Positions 44,324 through 53,412 of a stretch of 64,000 nucleotides of DNA are shown here, piece by piece; the first letter of the stretch is position 1, and each line of letters opens with the position of its first letter. The DNA is from Oscillospiraceae bacterium. GTDB lineage: Bacteria; Bacillota; Clostridia; Oscillospirales; CAG-272. A program made the position numbers and the translations under genes. The DNA is taken from NCBI GenBank assembly GCA_015064385.1, contig SVSI01000003.1:62001-126000 (forward strand), read 5' to 3'. The notes below the pieces were generated by a model. That model was given only the letters and a program-made list of their open reading frames with translations, had not been told where the DNA came from and did no database searches.

Positions 44324-46240
44324 TTATTTGGTTCTTTTTTTGTTTGGCAGGAGCATTACTGCCGAAAGGGGAGCAAGTTTTAAGTGAACAAATCTTTCGC
44401 CCCACTTTTCTTTCCTTGCACGGAGCGTTTCACCGCTCTCGCCCTCGGTAGTAAAGGCGACCTTGTAAGAGCTCTCTTTTGCGGGTATCCACAGATCGCC
44501 GATCTCGGACGCCGAGAAATTCATAACGGCGATAAGCTCGTTTTTCTGCTTGTCAAATCTTCTGAAGGCAACTACGTTCTGATCCTTCATATCGGGATAG
44601 ATCCATTCAAAGCCGTCCCAGGAAAAATCGACCTCCCAAAGCTGCGGTGTTTCAAGATAGAAATTGTTGAGCTTTGAGGTGAATTTTTTCAGATCGCTGT
44701 GCGTGGGATAGTCGAGCATAAACCACTCAAGCTCGGTAGCAAAGTCCCATTCGCGGAACTGACCGTACTCCTGTCCCATAAAGAGCATCTTTTTGCCCGG
44801 ATGCGCCATCTGATAAGTAAGAAAAAGACGCATTCCCGCAAATTTTTGCTCGTAGGATCCGCTCATCTTATCTATAAGCGATTTCTTTCCGTGAACCACC
44901 TCGTCGTGCGAGACGGGAAGAATGTAGTTCTCCGTAAACGCGTAACAGAGCGAGAAGGTGAGCTTGTCGTGTTTGTCCTTTCTGAAGAAGGGATCGCACT
45001 GCACGTAGTCGAACATATCGTTCGACCAGCCCATATTCCACTTGAAATTAAATCCGAGACCGCCCTCGTGAACGGGATTTGTGACCTTTGCAAAGGCAGT
45101 TGACTCCTCGGCTATCATAAGAACGTCGGGCAGCTCTCCGAAAACCGCCTTGTTGAGCTTTTGGAAAAACGCCTGTGCCTCGAGATTCAGGTTAGTGCCG
45201 TAAACGTTAGGCACCCACTCGCCCGGCTCTCTTGCATAGTCGAGATAGAGCATAGACGCTACCGCGTCAACTCTTAGCCCGTCTATATGAAACTCTCTGA
45301 GCCAATAGAGTGCGCTCGATATAAGGAAGCACTGTACCTCGTTACGACCGACGTCGAAGCAGCGCGTTCCCCATTCCCTGTGCTCCATACGGTCGGCTCC
45401 CTGATACTCGTAGAGAGGAGCACCGTCGAATTCGCAAAGACCGTGCTCGTCCTTCGGGAAATGGGCGGGAACCCAGTCAAGAATGATCCCTATACCATTT
45501 GTATGCAGCTTGTTTATGAAATATTTGAAATCCTCGGGGGTACCGAAGCGGGACGTCGGTGCAAAATATCCCGTCACTTGATATCCCCAGGATGCGTAGT
45601 AGGGAAATTCGGTGATGGGCAGCAGCTCAACGTGCGTGTAACCGAGCTCTTTAACGTAGGGGACGAGCATATCCGCTATCTCGCGATAGGAGTAATAACC
45701 CTCGTCCTCGCTATTGTTTGGGTCCTTTTTCCTCCACGATGCAAGATGCATCTCGTAGATGTTGAGGGGAACGTCCCAATATCCGTTTTCTATTGACTTT
45801 TTTCGGTGCGAGAACCACGTGGAGTCCGCCCAGTCAAAGTCGGTTTTCGTATGTATTATCGAAGCGGTCTTTAGTCCCGTTTCGCTGTACTTTGCATAGG
45901 GGTCCGCTTTGTAATGCTCGCCTGAGGACGAGATTATAAGGAACTTATATTTTTGATCCTCAAGGGAATTTTCCGTTTCGATAAGACATTCCCATACGCC
46001 CATCTCGGTAATGCGCGTCATGGGATTTCTTCTCTCCCAGGAGTTAAAATCTCCCACCACGAAGATCTCGTGCGCGTTCGGCGCCCATACTCTGAAGACG
46101 TATCCGACGCTTACCTTGTGAACTCCGAGATAATCGTACGAGTTGAAATTGGTTCCCTGATGAAAAAAATAGTGCGCAAGGTCCTGCACGGTGTCGGGGA
46201 CTTTTTCCTCGGCGGTGTCAACGTTTATCTTTTTGCTCAT
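44324..46240 (-). CDS. glgB: 1,4-alpha-glucan branching enzyme
   Basis: A 638-residue GH13 enzyme that introduces alpha-1,6 branches. A CBM48 domain is at about 40-125 (VFRVWAPNAHEIFVVGDFN). Catalytic residues lie in GLRVDAVASMLYLDY (nucleophile Asp), MIAEESTAF (Glu) and PVSHDEVVHG. The start is ATG 46240 with GGAGGA; a TTG six bases upstream opens the longer frame but is too close to the ribosome site. It opens the glycogen operon. Confidence 0.97.
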   Translation of the reverse strand: MSKKINVDTAEEKVPDTVQDLAHYFFHQGTNFNSYDYLGVHKVSVGYVFRVWAPNAHEIFVVGDFNSWERRNPMTRITEMGVWECLIETENSLEDQKYKFLIISSSGEHYKADPYAKYSETGLKTASIIHTKTDFDWADSTWFSHRKKSIENGYWDVPLNIYEMHLASWRKKDPNNSEDEGYYSYREIADMLVPYVKELGYTHVELLPITEFPYYASWGYQVTGYFAPTSRFGTPEDFKYFINKLHTNGIGIILDWVPAHFPKDEHGLCEFDGAPLYEYQGADRMEHREWGTRCFDVGRNEVQCFLISSALYWLREFHIDGLRVDAVASMLYLDYAREPGEWVPNVYGTNLNLEAQAFFQKLNKAVFGELPDVLMIAEESTAFAKVTNPVHEGGLGFNFKWNMGWSNDMFDYVQCDPFFRKDKHDKLTFSLCYAFTENYILPVSHDEVVHGKKSLIDKMSGSYEQKFAGMRLFLTYQMAHPGKKMLFMGQEYGQFREWDFATELEWFMLDYPTHSDLKKFTSKLNNFYLETPQLWEVDFSWDGFEWIYPDMKDQNVVAFRRFDKQKNELIAVMNFSASEIGDLWIPAKESSYKVAFTTEGESGETLRARKEKWGERFVHLKLAPLSAVMLLPNKKRTK

Positions 46241-46293
46241 AAACAAATCCTCCCTGGCCTTGAACTTGCGCTACGCGGTATATATTTATTTAT

Positions 46294-46322
46294 AGTATAA
46301 CATACAAAATTTTACATTTCAA
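46294..46322 (-). promoter_or_regulatory. Sigma-A promoter for the glycogen operon
   Basis: On the minus strand, TTGAAA (46317-46322) and TATACT (46294-46299) have a 17-base spacer, 53 bases upstream of glgB. Confidence 0.8.
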
Positions 46323-46489
46323 GGGTTCAACCGAAATTTCTACGCATTTGAGCCGAAATTTCGCTGATTTTGTCACTTTTTTACGATTATTTATGCAACT
46401 TGTACGGCTTTTTACGCCGGAAGGCGTGCTTCGGTGGAAAAACACCGAGATACTCACGAGCAAAAAGGCGGAGTACTTTTGTCCGACGC

Positions 46490-46518
46490 TTGACATCCGA
46501 ATTTTTATGTGGTATTAT
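46490..46518 (+). promoter_or_regulatory. Sigma-A promoter for the transglutaminase surface protein
   Basis: TTGACA (46490-46495) and TATTAT (46513-46518) have a 17-base spacer. A TATAAT three bases further on would need a 20-base spacer. The rest of the 318-base gap to glgB holds no gene. Confidence 0.75.
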
Positions 46519-46558
46519 AATTACGTATAATTATGCCGTGAGGCGAAAGGAGGCGGGA

Positions 46559-49500
46559 GTGACCGTGAAAAGAATACTAAGATCGGCGATAGCGGAACTT
46601 TCGCTGTCCGTTTTGATCCTGACGGTGATTTTAACTACCGTTTTGTTGCTTGACAGCGGCAGGGGAGTTCTCGAAAAAGAAAGCTTTTCCGTAAGTGCTA
46701 TGCAGTTCGGTGACGTACCCGAAAGAACCGTGATAGCTCGCCGAAAGGGGCTTCAGGATGCGCTTCTTGCAAACGGCAACGGCGTATCGGTATCCGCACA
46801 AAGCGACGACCTTTACACCTTGCTTCTTAACGGACTGCTCTCGTGTGAGAGCAGAATAGACGTTGGCTCACAAGAGGCAACGGCAACACAGGTCAGAGAA
46901 GCAATGACCGAGCTGATGAACAGCGAACCGTCCCTGTTTTACGTAGGAAACTCGTACCAGACGGGTACGAGATACGGAACCGACGTGGTCGAGTACGTCG
47001 TTCCCGTCTATAAGGCGAGCGGTCAGGAGCTTAAAAACATGAAGACCGAGTACGAAGCACTCGTCTCGAAGATAATGGCAGAGATCAGACCTTCGTGGTC
47101 TGCCTTTGAAAAGGTCCTTTTCGTTCACGATTATCTGGTTGAAAATTTTGAGTACGATTACTCGTACTCGATATACGATTCGTACTCGATGCTCAAAAAC
47201 GGCAAAGGAGTATGTCAGGCATATACCCTTCTTTGCATTGAACTTCTCGGACGGCTCGATATAGGCGTCGGTGCGGTACCGAGCACGTCTATGAACCACG
47301 TCTGGAACTGCGTTGAGCTTAACGGAAAATGGTATCACATGGATATAACGTGGAGCGATTCGTCCGCGCCCGGAAATCACGACCGTTTTGACGAGATAAG
47401 CTACGATAATTTCCTTTGCTCCGACAGCGGCATCACCGCAAGCGGACATTACGGCTGGTCGAGCGACCTTGAGTTTTCGGACGAATACGACGATTATTTT
47501 ATCAAAACCGTCGGCCGAATAAAAATCGCCCCGCTTTATGACGACTGGTATATCGCCGTAAGCGGCGGAACGGGTAAAGTGTCCCTCTGCCTTGCTGACT
47601 TTGATGCGGGTACCTACTCGCAAAAGGAGATTATAGACGCCACGTGGTACGTCTGGGATGAAGCGGGCAGATATTACACCGACAGCTTTGCGGGACTCGG
47701 CAGTTATCACGACGCGATAGTGATAAGCACCGCAGATACCCTTTACGCGTATAATCCGCAGAAATCTCTCGTTAAGCTCGGAGAGTATTCCTTTGAACAC
47801 GGATATATATACGGTATGAAAAATCAAGGCGATCTGCTTGCTCTGAGAGTGGCGAAGGAACCTAACGATTATGCTGCCGACGTGATTGAAAACATCGATC
47901 CTTCCGAAATAAAATTTCCGCTCGAGATAAGCTATAAAAACAAAGCGAGCGGCGCGATCATCGACACTTATTCATCACTTGTCGGATGGGGAAAAAGCTT
48001 TTCGCAAACGTCTCCAAACGTATCCGGGCTCGTTGCAGAAACTCTCGCGGTTGAGGGAAAAATGCCCCTCGGAGGATTTTCTTCCGACGTTCTCTACAAG
48101 GCGTATGCGTCACTTAAAATAAACTACGTTTATGAAAACGGAGAAGAGGCGGCTCCAAGCTATACCGACAACTTTTTTGAGGTCGGCGCCACGTACAGCA
48201 TACCCTCTCCAAGGATAAATTCCTACCGCCCGAGCATAGCCGTCGTCAGCGGCACGATGGATGCATACGGCGTCACCGTTACGGTCACTTATACGAGCAC
48301 TCTGTACGATCTGAAAATACACTACGTTTACGAAAACGGAGAAAAGGCGGCAGAGTCCTTTACGGCAAGCGCTCTTGTGTTCGGACACGAATACTCGGTG
48401 GTGTCTCCCGGCATTACGGGCTATACGCCGAGCATAGCCGAGGTGAGCGGAAGTATAAGCGAGGACACCGAGATAACGGTCGTTTATACTATTATTAAAT
48501 GCACGGTCAGGGTAGAGTATCTCTATCCCGACGGCAGCGTTGCTCAGACCAAAGAAATTACCGTTAACTGGGGAGAAGATTACCTTATCGAGTCTCCGAT
48601 GATCAAGGGACATACGCCCGAGACCGAGTCGGTCGGCGGCGCGGCTGAAAACACTCTTGTCGAGCATAGCGTTTCATACGCAGCAAACCGCTATACGCTG
48701 AGTATAAAGTACCTTTACGATGATCTCACCGAGGCGGCGCCCGAATATAACGAGACGATCGAATACGGAAGATCTTACCTGATCGATTCTCCGGAAATAG
48801 ATAGCTACACTCCGAGCGTATTCGACGTGTCCGGCGTGATGTCCGACAGCGACGTTGAGATAACGGTTATATACACTCTTTCAAGATACACGGTCGCATT
48901 CTGGTCGCAGGGCGAGCTCTTTTACGCGGTCGTCCTCGATTACGGAAGTACGGTAGTTTTGCCCGACGAAATACCGCATATAGAGCCCACCGCAGATAAG
49001 GTATATACCTTTGCGTACTGGGATGGCTTTACGGAGGGTATGACGGTAAAGGGCAACGAGGAATTCGTTGCGGTATTTAACGAAGCGCCGAGAAAGTACA
49101 GCGTCGTATTCAAGAATTACGACGGAAGCGTGCTTTACGAAACGCCGGTTGAATACGGCAAAAACGCGCAATACGTCGGAGATGCGCCCGTACGCGAGGG
49201 CGTTGACGGAATAAAATACACCTTCGTCGGTTGGGACGAGGATACAGAAAATATCACCTGCGATATGGTGTTCACCGCTATGTTCAGCGATGGCGTAACG
49301 CAGTACACCGTCTCCTTCTACGATGCACACGGAAATCTTCTTAAGAGCGAAAAGGTCTATTACGGACAAAGCGCGACACCGCCCGAGGATCCGAGCGGAT
49401 ACGCTGATAAAACCTACGAGTACTTTTTCTCGGGCTGGAGCGGAAAGTACAAGCGTGTGACGACGGATTCGACAGTAAACGCGACCTATCGAAAGGTCTA

Positions 49501-50041
49501 TATCGAATACGAAATAGTCTTTAAGGACCATCTCGGAAACGTGATCTTCAGTGAAGATCTTCACTACGGAGATAAGCTTATCATACCCGACAGTCCCAAG
49601 CGCGTCAGCGACGAAAGATACGATTACGTATTTGAAAAGTGGTCGCCGGAGCTTCCTGAAGCGGTGACGGAAAACGCCGTATATACGGCAGTTTTTACAG
49701 CAGTTCCCAGATACGATTACACGGCGGAGGAGTTTATTGAGGCAGTTGAAGATATAGACGCCTGCGTGACTCTTTCGGATCGCTTTGCCGCCCTTTCCAA
49801 GGCGTTCAAAATGTCAAGATCGGTATATGAAGGCGATGACGGAGTTGCCGAGGCGATTACGGCGCTTGAAGAAAAGATTCGGAAATATAACGAAGAGATA
49901 TCAAGTATAAACGATAATTTCGTCAGCGAAAATGAAAGCTCCGCGAGCTTCTTTTCGGAGAGAATGTCGGTAATAAAAACGGTCTCTCTTGCAGTTCTGG
50001 AGATAAAAAAGCGCCGCGGCGCGGAGGTGTCCGATGAATAA
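46559..50041 (+). CDS. Surface transglutaminase-like protein with MucBP and InlB-type repeats
   Basis: A 1,160-residue exported protein. A membrane anchor or signal lies at about 9-32. A transglutaminase-like core follows, with a Cys-His-Asp triad: Cys219 (GKGVCQAYT), His247 (SMNHVWN) and Asp262 (YHMDITWSD). Then come four MucBP-like repeats (about 520-776, each opening with YVYENGEEAAPSY or a variant) and four InlB/Listeria-Bacteroides-type repeats (about 778-1050, for example YSVVFKNYDGSVLYE). A helical tail ends the protein without an LPXTG motif. MucBP domains bind mucins in some gut bacteria; cross-linking or protease activity of the core is not determinable. The start GTG 46559 follows AAAGGAGG; GTG 46565 is possible. 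The longer frame from 46370 would begin upstream of the promoter. Confidence 0.88.
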   Translation: MTVKRILRSAIAELSLSVLILTVILTTVLLLDSGRGVLEKESFSVSAMQFGDVPERTVIARRKGLQDALLANGNGVSVSAQSDDLYTLLLNGLLSCESRIDVGSQEATATQVREAMTELMNSEPSLFYVGNSYQTGTRYGTDVVEYVVPVYKASGQELKNMKTEYEALVSKIMAEIRPSWSAFEKVLFVHDYLVENFEYDYSYSIYDSYSMLKNGKGVCQAYTLLCIELLGRLDIGVGAVPSTSMNHVWNCVELNGKWYHMDITWSDSSAPGNHDRFDEISYDNFLCSDSGITASGHYGWSSDLEFSDEYDDYFIKTVGRIKIAPLYDDWYIAVSGGTGKVSLCLADFDAGTYSQKEIIDATWYVWDEAGRYYTDSFAGLGSYHDAIVISTADTLYAYNPQKSLVKLGEYSFEHGYIYGMKNQGDLLALRVAKEPNDYAADVIENIDPSEIKFPLEISYKNKASGAIIDTYSSLVGWGKSFSQTSPNVSGLVAETLAVEGKMPLGGFSSDVLYKAYASLKINYVYENGEEAAPSYTDNFFEVGATYSIPSPRINSYRPSIAVVSGTMDAYGVTVTVTYTSTLYDLKIHYVYENGEKAAESFTASALVFGHEYSVVSPGITGYTPSIAEVSGSISEDTEITVVYTIIKCTVRVEYLYPDGSVAQTKEITVNWGEDYLIESPMIKGHTPETESVGGAAENTLVEHSVSYAANRYTLSIKYLYDDLTEAAPEYNETIEYGRSYLIDSPEIDSYTPSVFDVSGVMSDSDVEITVIYTLSRYTVAFWSQGELFYAVVLDYGSTVVLPDEIPHIEPTADKVYTFAYWDGFTEGMTVKGNEEFVAVFNEAPRKYSVVFKNYDGSVLYETPVEYGKNAQYVGDAPVREGVDGIKYTFVGWDEDTENITCDMVFTAMFSDGVTQYTVSFYDAHGNLLKSEKVYYGQSATPPEDPSGYADKTYEYFFSGWSGKYKRVTTDSTVNATYRKVYIEYEIVFKDHLGNVIFSEDLHYGDKLIIPDSPKRVSDERYDYVFEKWSPELPEAVTENAVYTAVFTAVPRYDYTAEEFIEAVEDIDACVTLSDRFAALSKAFKMSRSVYEGDDGVAEAITALEEKIRKYNEEISSINDNFVSENESSASFFSERMSVIKTVSLAVLEIKKRRGAEVSDE

Positions 50042-50663
50042 GGATAAAATACTTAAGATCGTCAAGATCGTCTCCTGCTCTCTGGTTGCCCTTGCGTGTA
50101 TAGTCGAGCTCTTTGTTATCATTTTCGATAAAGAGGACGATCACACCGATGAGACCCCCAAGGATCCGTTCGATGCTTTCACCGAATTTTCGGATCCGAG
50201 TGACGTTAAAAAATACACCTACTTTATCACCTATACCGAGTCGGGAATAACTCTTAACGGTAAATATACCGCGATATTCTCCGAAGAAAACGGAGAGAGA
50301 CAGGTCACGCTCGAATATAAGTACGATAAGCTGAACGAGATAGGCGAGTCTGACGAAATGATAAGCACACTAACCGGGATTATCGCAGCAAGCGGAGAAA
50401 GCGAGATATCCGAGCTTTTCGGCAATATGGAGCTTCCTTACGGGATATTTATCAGAAAAGAGGACTTTGTAAGCTACGAGATCTCGGATACCCGTCTTAC
50501 GGGCAAGATAGCCGACGGCTCCTGCGGGCAGGAAGCGCGCGATATCGCGCTGAGCTTTGATAAGGACGCAAAAAGCCAAAAGCTGACCGCGTTTGAGCTT
50601 TCGTACGTTAACGAAGGCGGATCTTCCGTCAAGGTAACGTGTAAGCTCGAATACAAAAACTGA
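50034..50663 (+). CDS. Membrane-anchored hypothetical protein
   Basis: A 209-residue protein with a basic N-terminus, one membrane segment (about 9-31) and an acidic extracellular part. The exposed region alternates short beta strands (YFITYTESGITLNGKYTAIF, VTLEYKYDKL), suggesting a small beta domain. I do not recognise a family. The ATG overlaps the last 8 bases of the transglutaminase gene, with GGAGGTG upstream, so the two are translationally coupled and may act together at the cell surface. A terminator follows. Confidence 0.8.
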   Translation: MNKDKILKIVKIVSCSLVALACIVELFVIIFDKEDDHTDETPKDPFDAFTEFSDPSDVKKYTYFITYTESGITLNGKYTAIFSEENGERQVTLEYKYDKLNEIGESDEMISTLTGIIAASGESEISELFGNMELPYGIFIRKEDFVSYEISDTRLTGKIADGSCGQEARDIALSFDKDAKSQKLTAFELSYVNEGGSSVKVTCKLEYKN

Positions 50664-50667
50664 TATG

Positions 50668-50706
50668 AAAACGGAGCGAAAGTCAAGGACTCTCGCTCCG
50701 TTTTTT
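50668..50706 (+). terminator. Intrinsic terminator
   Basis: AAAACGGAGCGA (50668-50679) pairs with TCGCTCCGTTTT (50693-50704), with a short AGTC/GACT inner stem, followed by a T-run to 50706. It ends the transglutaminase/anchored-protein unit. Confidence 0.9.
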
Positions 50707-50780
50707 CTCGTTTTTGCGCCGAGTGTGTAAAATGTTCAAAAATTGCACACAAAAAAGATAATAATACGGTAAATTCTCTC

Positions 50781-50809
50781 TTTACAACAGGAAAAAAATG
50801 TGTTATAAT
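50781..50809 (+). promoter_or_regulatory. Sigma-A promoter for the UDP-sugar pyrophosphorylase operon
   Basis: TTTACA (50781-50786) and TATAAT (50804-50809) have a 17-base spacer, 49 bases upstream of the gene. Confidence 0.85.
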
Positions 50810-50858
50810 CGTATTTGTATAATTATAAATATTTTACAGTCTATGGAGGACACCTAAA

Positions 50859-52085
50859 ATGACTTACAACGAACTTTACAACCTTCTTGAAAAGCACGGA
50901 CAGACACATCTGCTCAAATACTGGGATGAGCTCAGCGACGAGTCGAAAGCATCCCTTGCTACGCAGATAGAGAATATCGACTGGAAGCTCCTCGACATTC
51001 TTAAGAACAAAGAGGAGATCGGTAACAGAGGCGAGCTTGCTCCTCTCGGCGCACTCGAGATCGACGAGATCGAGGCACGCAAAGACGAGTTTGAAAAGGT
51101 TGGTATCGAGGCAATAAAGGCAGGTAAGGTATGTGCGGTGCTTCTCGCAGGCGGACAGGGAACCCGTCTCGGAAGCGATAAGCCCAAGGGAATGTACAAC
51201 GTGGGAATTACCCGCGACCTTTATATCTTCGAGTGCCTTATCAACAATATGATGGACGTAGTTAAGCAGGCAGGCGCTTGGATGCCCCTTTGCATTATGA
51301 CCAGCCAGAAGAACAACGACGACACCGTTGCATTCTTCGAGGAGATGAACTATTTCGGATATAACAAGGACTACGTAAACTTCTTCGTTCAGGAAATGGC
51401 ACCTTCGGTTGACTATAACGGCAAGATCTATATGGAAGCAAAGGACAAGGTGTCCCTCTCTCCTAACGGAAACGGCGGCTGGTTCGCCTCGCTTGAAAAG
51501 GCGGGACTCGTTGAAAAGCTCGAGAAGCAGGGCGTTGAATGGCTCACCATCTTTGCCGTTGACAACGTTCTTCAGAGAATAAACTCCCCCGCATTCGTCG
51601 GAGCTACTATCGCATCGGGACGTCAGAGCGGCGCAAAGGTCGTTCGTAAGGTCGAGCCGATGGAAAAGATCGGTGTTCTTTGTCTTGAGGACGGCAAGCC
51701 CTCAATCGTTGAGTACTACGAGATAACCGACGATATGATCAACCTTCGCGACGAGCGCGGAGAGCTTCTTTACAGCTTCGGAGTTATCCTCAACTATATG
51801 TTCAACATCGGCGTTCTCAAGGAGAATATGAACAAGAGAATGCCTCTCCACATCGTTGAAAAGAAGATCCCTTATATCGACGAAAACGCAGAGCTCGTAA
51901 AGCCCGAGTCTCCTAACGGATATAAGTTCGAGACGCTTATTCTCGATATGGTCCACATGGTAGATTCATGTCTCTCCTTTGAGGTTGACAGACAGAAGGA
52001 GTTCGCACCCATCAAGAACAAGACGGGCGTTGACTCGGTCGAGAGCGCAAGAGAGCTTCTTAAGCTCAACGGAGTAGAGCTCTAA
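50859..52085 (+). CDS. UDPGP-family nucleotidyltransferase (UDP-sugar pyrophosphorylase)
   Basis: A 408-residue enzyme of the eukaryotic-like UDPGP/UAP1 family, distinct from bacterial GalU and GlmU. The nucleotide-binding loop LLAGGQGTRLGSDKPKG is at 96-111. ITRDLYIFECLINN, the uridine region VDNVLQRINSPAFVG and KVVRKVEPMEKIGVL follow. The product is probably UDP-GlcNAc or UDP-glucose; the sequence does not settle which. The strong promoter and GGAGGACACC ribosome site suggest high expression. It starts a cluster running to about 56040. Confidence 0.9.
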   Translation: MTYNELYNLLEKHGQTHLLKYWDELSDESKASLATQIENIDWKLLDILKNKEEIGNRGELAPLGALEIDEIEARKDEFEKVGIEAIKAGKVCAVLLAGGQGTRLGSDKPKGMYNVGITRDLYIFECLINNMMDVVKQAGAWMPLCIMTSQKNNDDTVAFFEEMNYFGYNKDYVNFFVQEMAPSVDYNGKIYMEAKDKVSLSPNGNGGWFASLEKAGLVEKLEKQGVEWLTIFAVDNVLQRINSPAFVGATIASGRQSGAKVVRKVEPMEKIGVLCLEDGKPSIVEYYEITDDMINLRDERGELLYSFGVILNYMFNIGVLKENMNKRMPLHIVEKKIPYIDENAELVKPESPNGYKFETLILDMVHMVDSCLSFEVDRQKEFAPIKNKTGVDSVESARELLKLNGVEL

Positions 52086-52112
52086 AACACGAAAGTACGG
52101 GGAAGGGCAGTT

Positions 52113-52796
52113 ATGGCAGAAACTATCTATACGATACCGATAAACGAGGAATTTGAGGCGCGCATAGAGTCTGCCGACTGCTCGTGTCCTCTTTGTAACC
52201 TTTACAAAAAGCTCGAGAACGACGAGCTCTCGCTAATTCTCGGCGCTTCGATGATGGAGCCCGACGTGAGAATAAAAACGAACCGCCTCGGATTTTGTCC
52301 GCATCATTACGGTAAAATGCTGACCAACGGAAAGCGACTCCCGCTTGCACTTATGCTCGAGAGCCATCTCAACGAGTTAAGGGATACGGTATCGTCCGCA
52401 TCTCCCGAAAAAGCGGCAAAGCGTATTACCGAGCTTGAAAATAGCTGCTACGTATGCTCGCGCGTTGAGGAGAATTTCAGACATCTCGTCTCAAACGCGG
52501 TCTATATGTGGGAAACGGACGGCGAGTTTAGGGAAAAATTCTCAAAACAAAGCTATTTTTGCATAAATCATATCGCTGCGCTGCTTGATTGCGGCAAGAG
52601 CGAGATGACCAAAAAGGTATTTAAGGAATTTGCTCCCGCCGTGCGCGAAAAAATGGACGAAATACTTTCGTCTCTTTGCGACGACGTAAGCTGGTTCTGC
52701 AAAAAATACGACTACCGCTATGAAAACGAGCCGTGGGGCAACGCCAAGGATTCTCCCGAGCGCTCGATAAAATTCCTCGGCGGAGAAACGAAATAA
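52113..52796 (+). CDS. DUF6062 family protein
   Basis: A 227-residue soluble protein with two repeated Cys/His modules: CPLC with FCPHHY, and CYVC with FCINH. These are likely two zinc sites. This matches the clostridial DUF6062 family, whose function is unknown. It lies 27 bases after the UDPGP gene and 22 bases before the XRE-cupin regulator, so it belongs to the same transcription unit. Confidence 0.82.
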   Translation: MAETIYTIPINEEFEARIESADCSCPLCNLYKKLENDELSLILGASMMEPDVRIKTNRLGFCPHHYGKMLTNGKRLPLALMLESHLNELRDTVSSASPEKAAKRITELENSCYVCSRVEENFRHLVSNAVYMWETDGEFREKFSKQSYFCINHIAALLDCGKSEMTKKVFKEFAPAVREKMDEILSSLCDDVSWFCKKYDYRYENEPWGNAKDSPERSIKFLGGETK

Positions 52797-52818
52797 CAAC
52801 TGAAAGGACGGCTGTTAT

Positions 52819-53370
52819 ATGACTGAACAGATAAAAGAAATAGGACTTCGGCTCGCAACTCTTCGCGAGCTCTGCGATATGACGCCCGAAGAGGTGGCAG
52901 AGCGCGTGGAGGTTCCGACTGAAAAATATATCGCCTACGAAAAAGGAGAAAGAGATTTTTCCTTCAGCTTTCTGTACAAGTGCGCCGAGATATTCGGTGT
53001 GGACGTACTTGACATTATGAGCGGAGAGTCACCCAAGCTTTCTACCTGCGCTATGGTAAGAAAGGGACAGGGCTTTGCGGTAACCCGTAACAAAGCTTAC
53101 GATTACAAGCATCTTGCATTCACCTTCAAAAATAAAAAAGCCGAGCCCTTCCTCGTCACGGTAGAGCCCACCGAGGAGCTTCCTCCTCTCAACTCTCACG
53201 AGGGACAGGAGTTCAACTATATCATCGAGGGTAAAATGCTCTTCAAGATAGGCGAGATAACGTACGAGCTTGAAGAGGGCGACAGCGTTTATTTCGACTC
53301 GGGAGTACCGCACGCCGAAAAAGCGCTCGACGGAAAGAAAGCACGCTTTCTTGCGATAGTTATGAAATAA
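52819..53370 (+). CDS. XRE-type HTH regulator with cupin domain
   Basis: A 183-residue transcription factor. The helix-turn-helix is at about 8-62 (MTPEEVAERVEVPTEKYIAYEKGER). A C-terminal cupin (about 105-183) has NSHEGQEFNYIIEGKMLFKIG and a GVPHAEKA metal/ligand site. In this class the cupin commonly senses a small molecule. Directly upstream of an acyl-CoA synthetase, it probably regulates that gene or the operon. The ribosome site AAAGGA precedes ATG 52819. No clear operator palindrome is visible between the genes. Confidence 0.9.
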   Translation: MTEQIKEIGLRLATLRELCDMTPEEVAERVEVPTEKYIAYEKGERDFSFSFLYKCAEIFGVDVLDIMSGESPKLSTCAMVRKGQGFAVTRNKAYDYKHLAFTFKNKKAEPFLVTVEPTEELPPLNSHEGQEFNYIIEGKMLFKIGEITYELEEGDSVYFDSGVPHAEKALDGKKARFLAIVMK

Positions 53371-53412
53371 AGTCCTTAGGCAAGACTTTTATCGAAAGGA
53401 TCATCAAAGACA

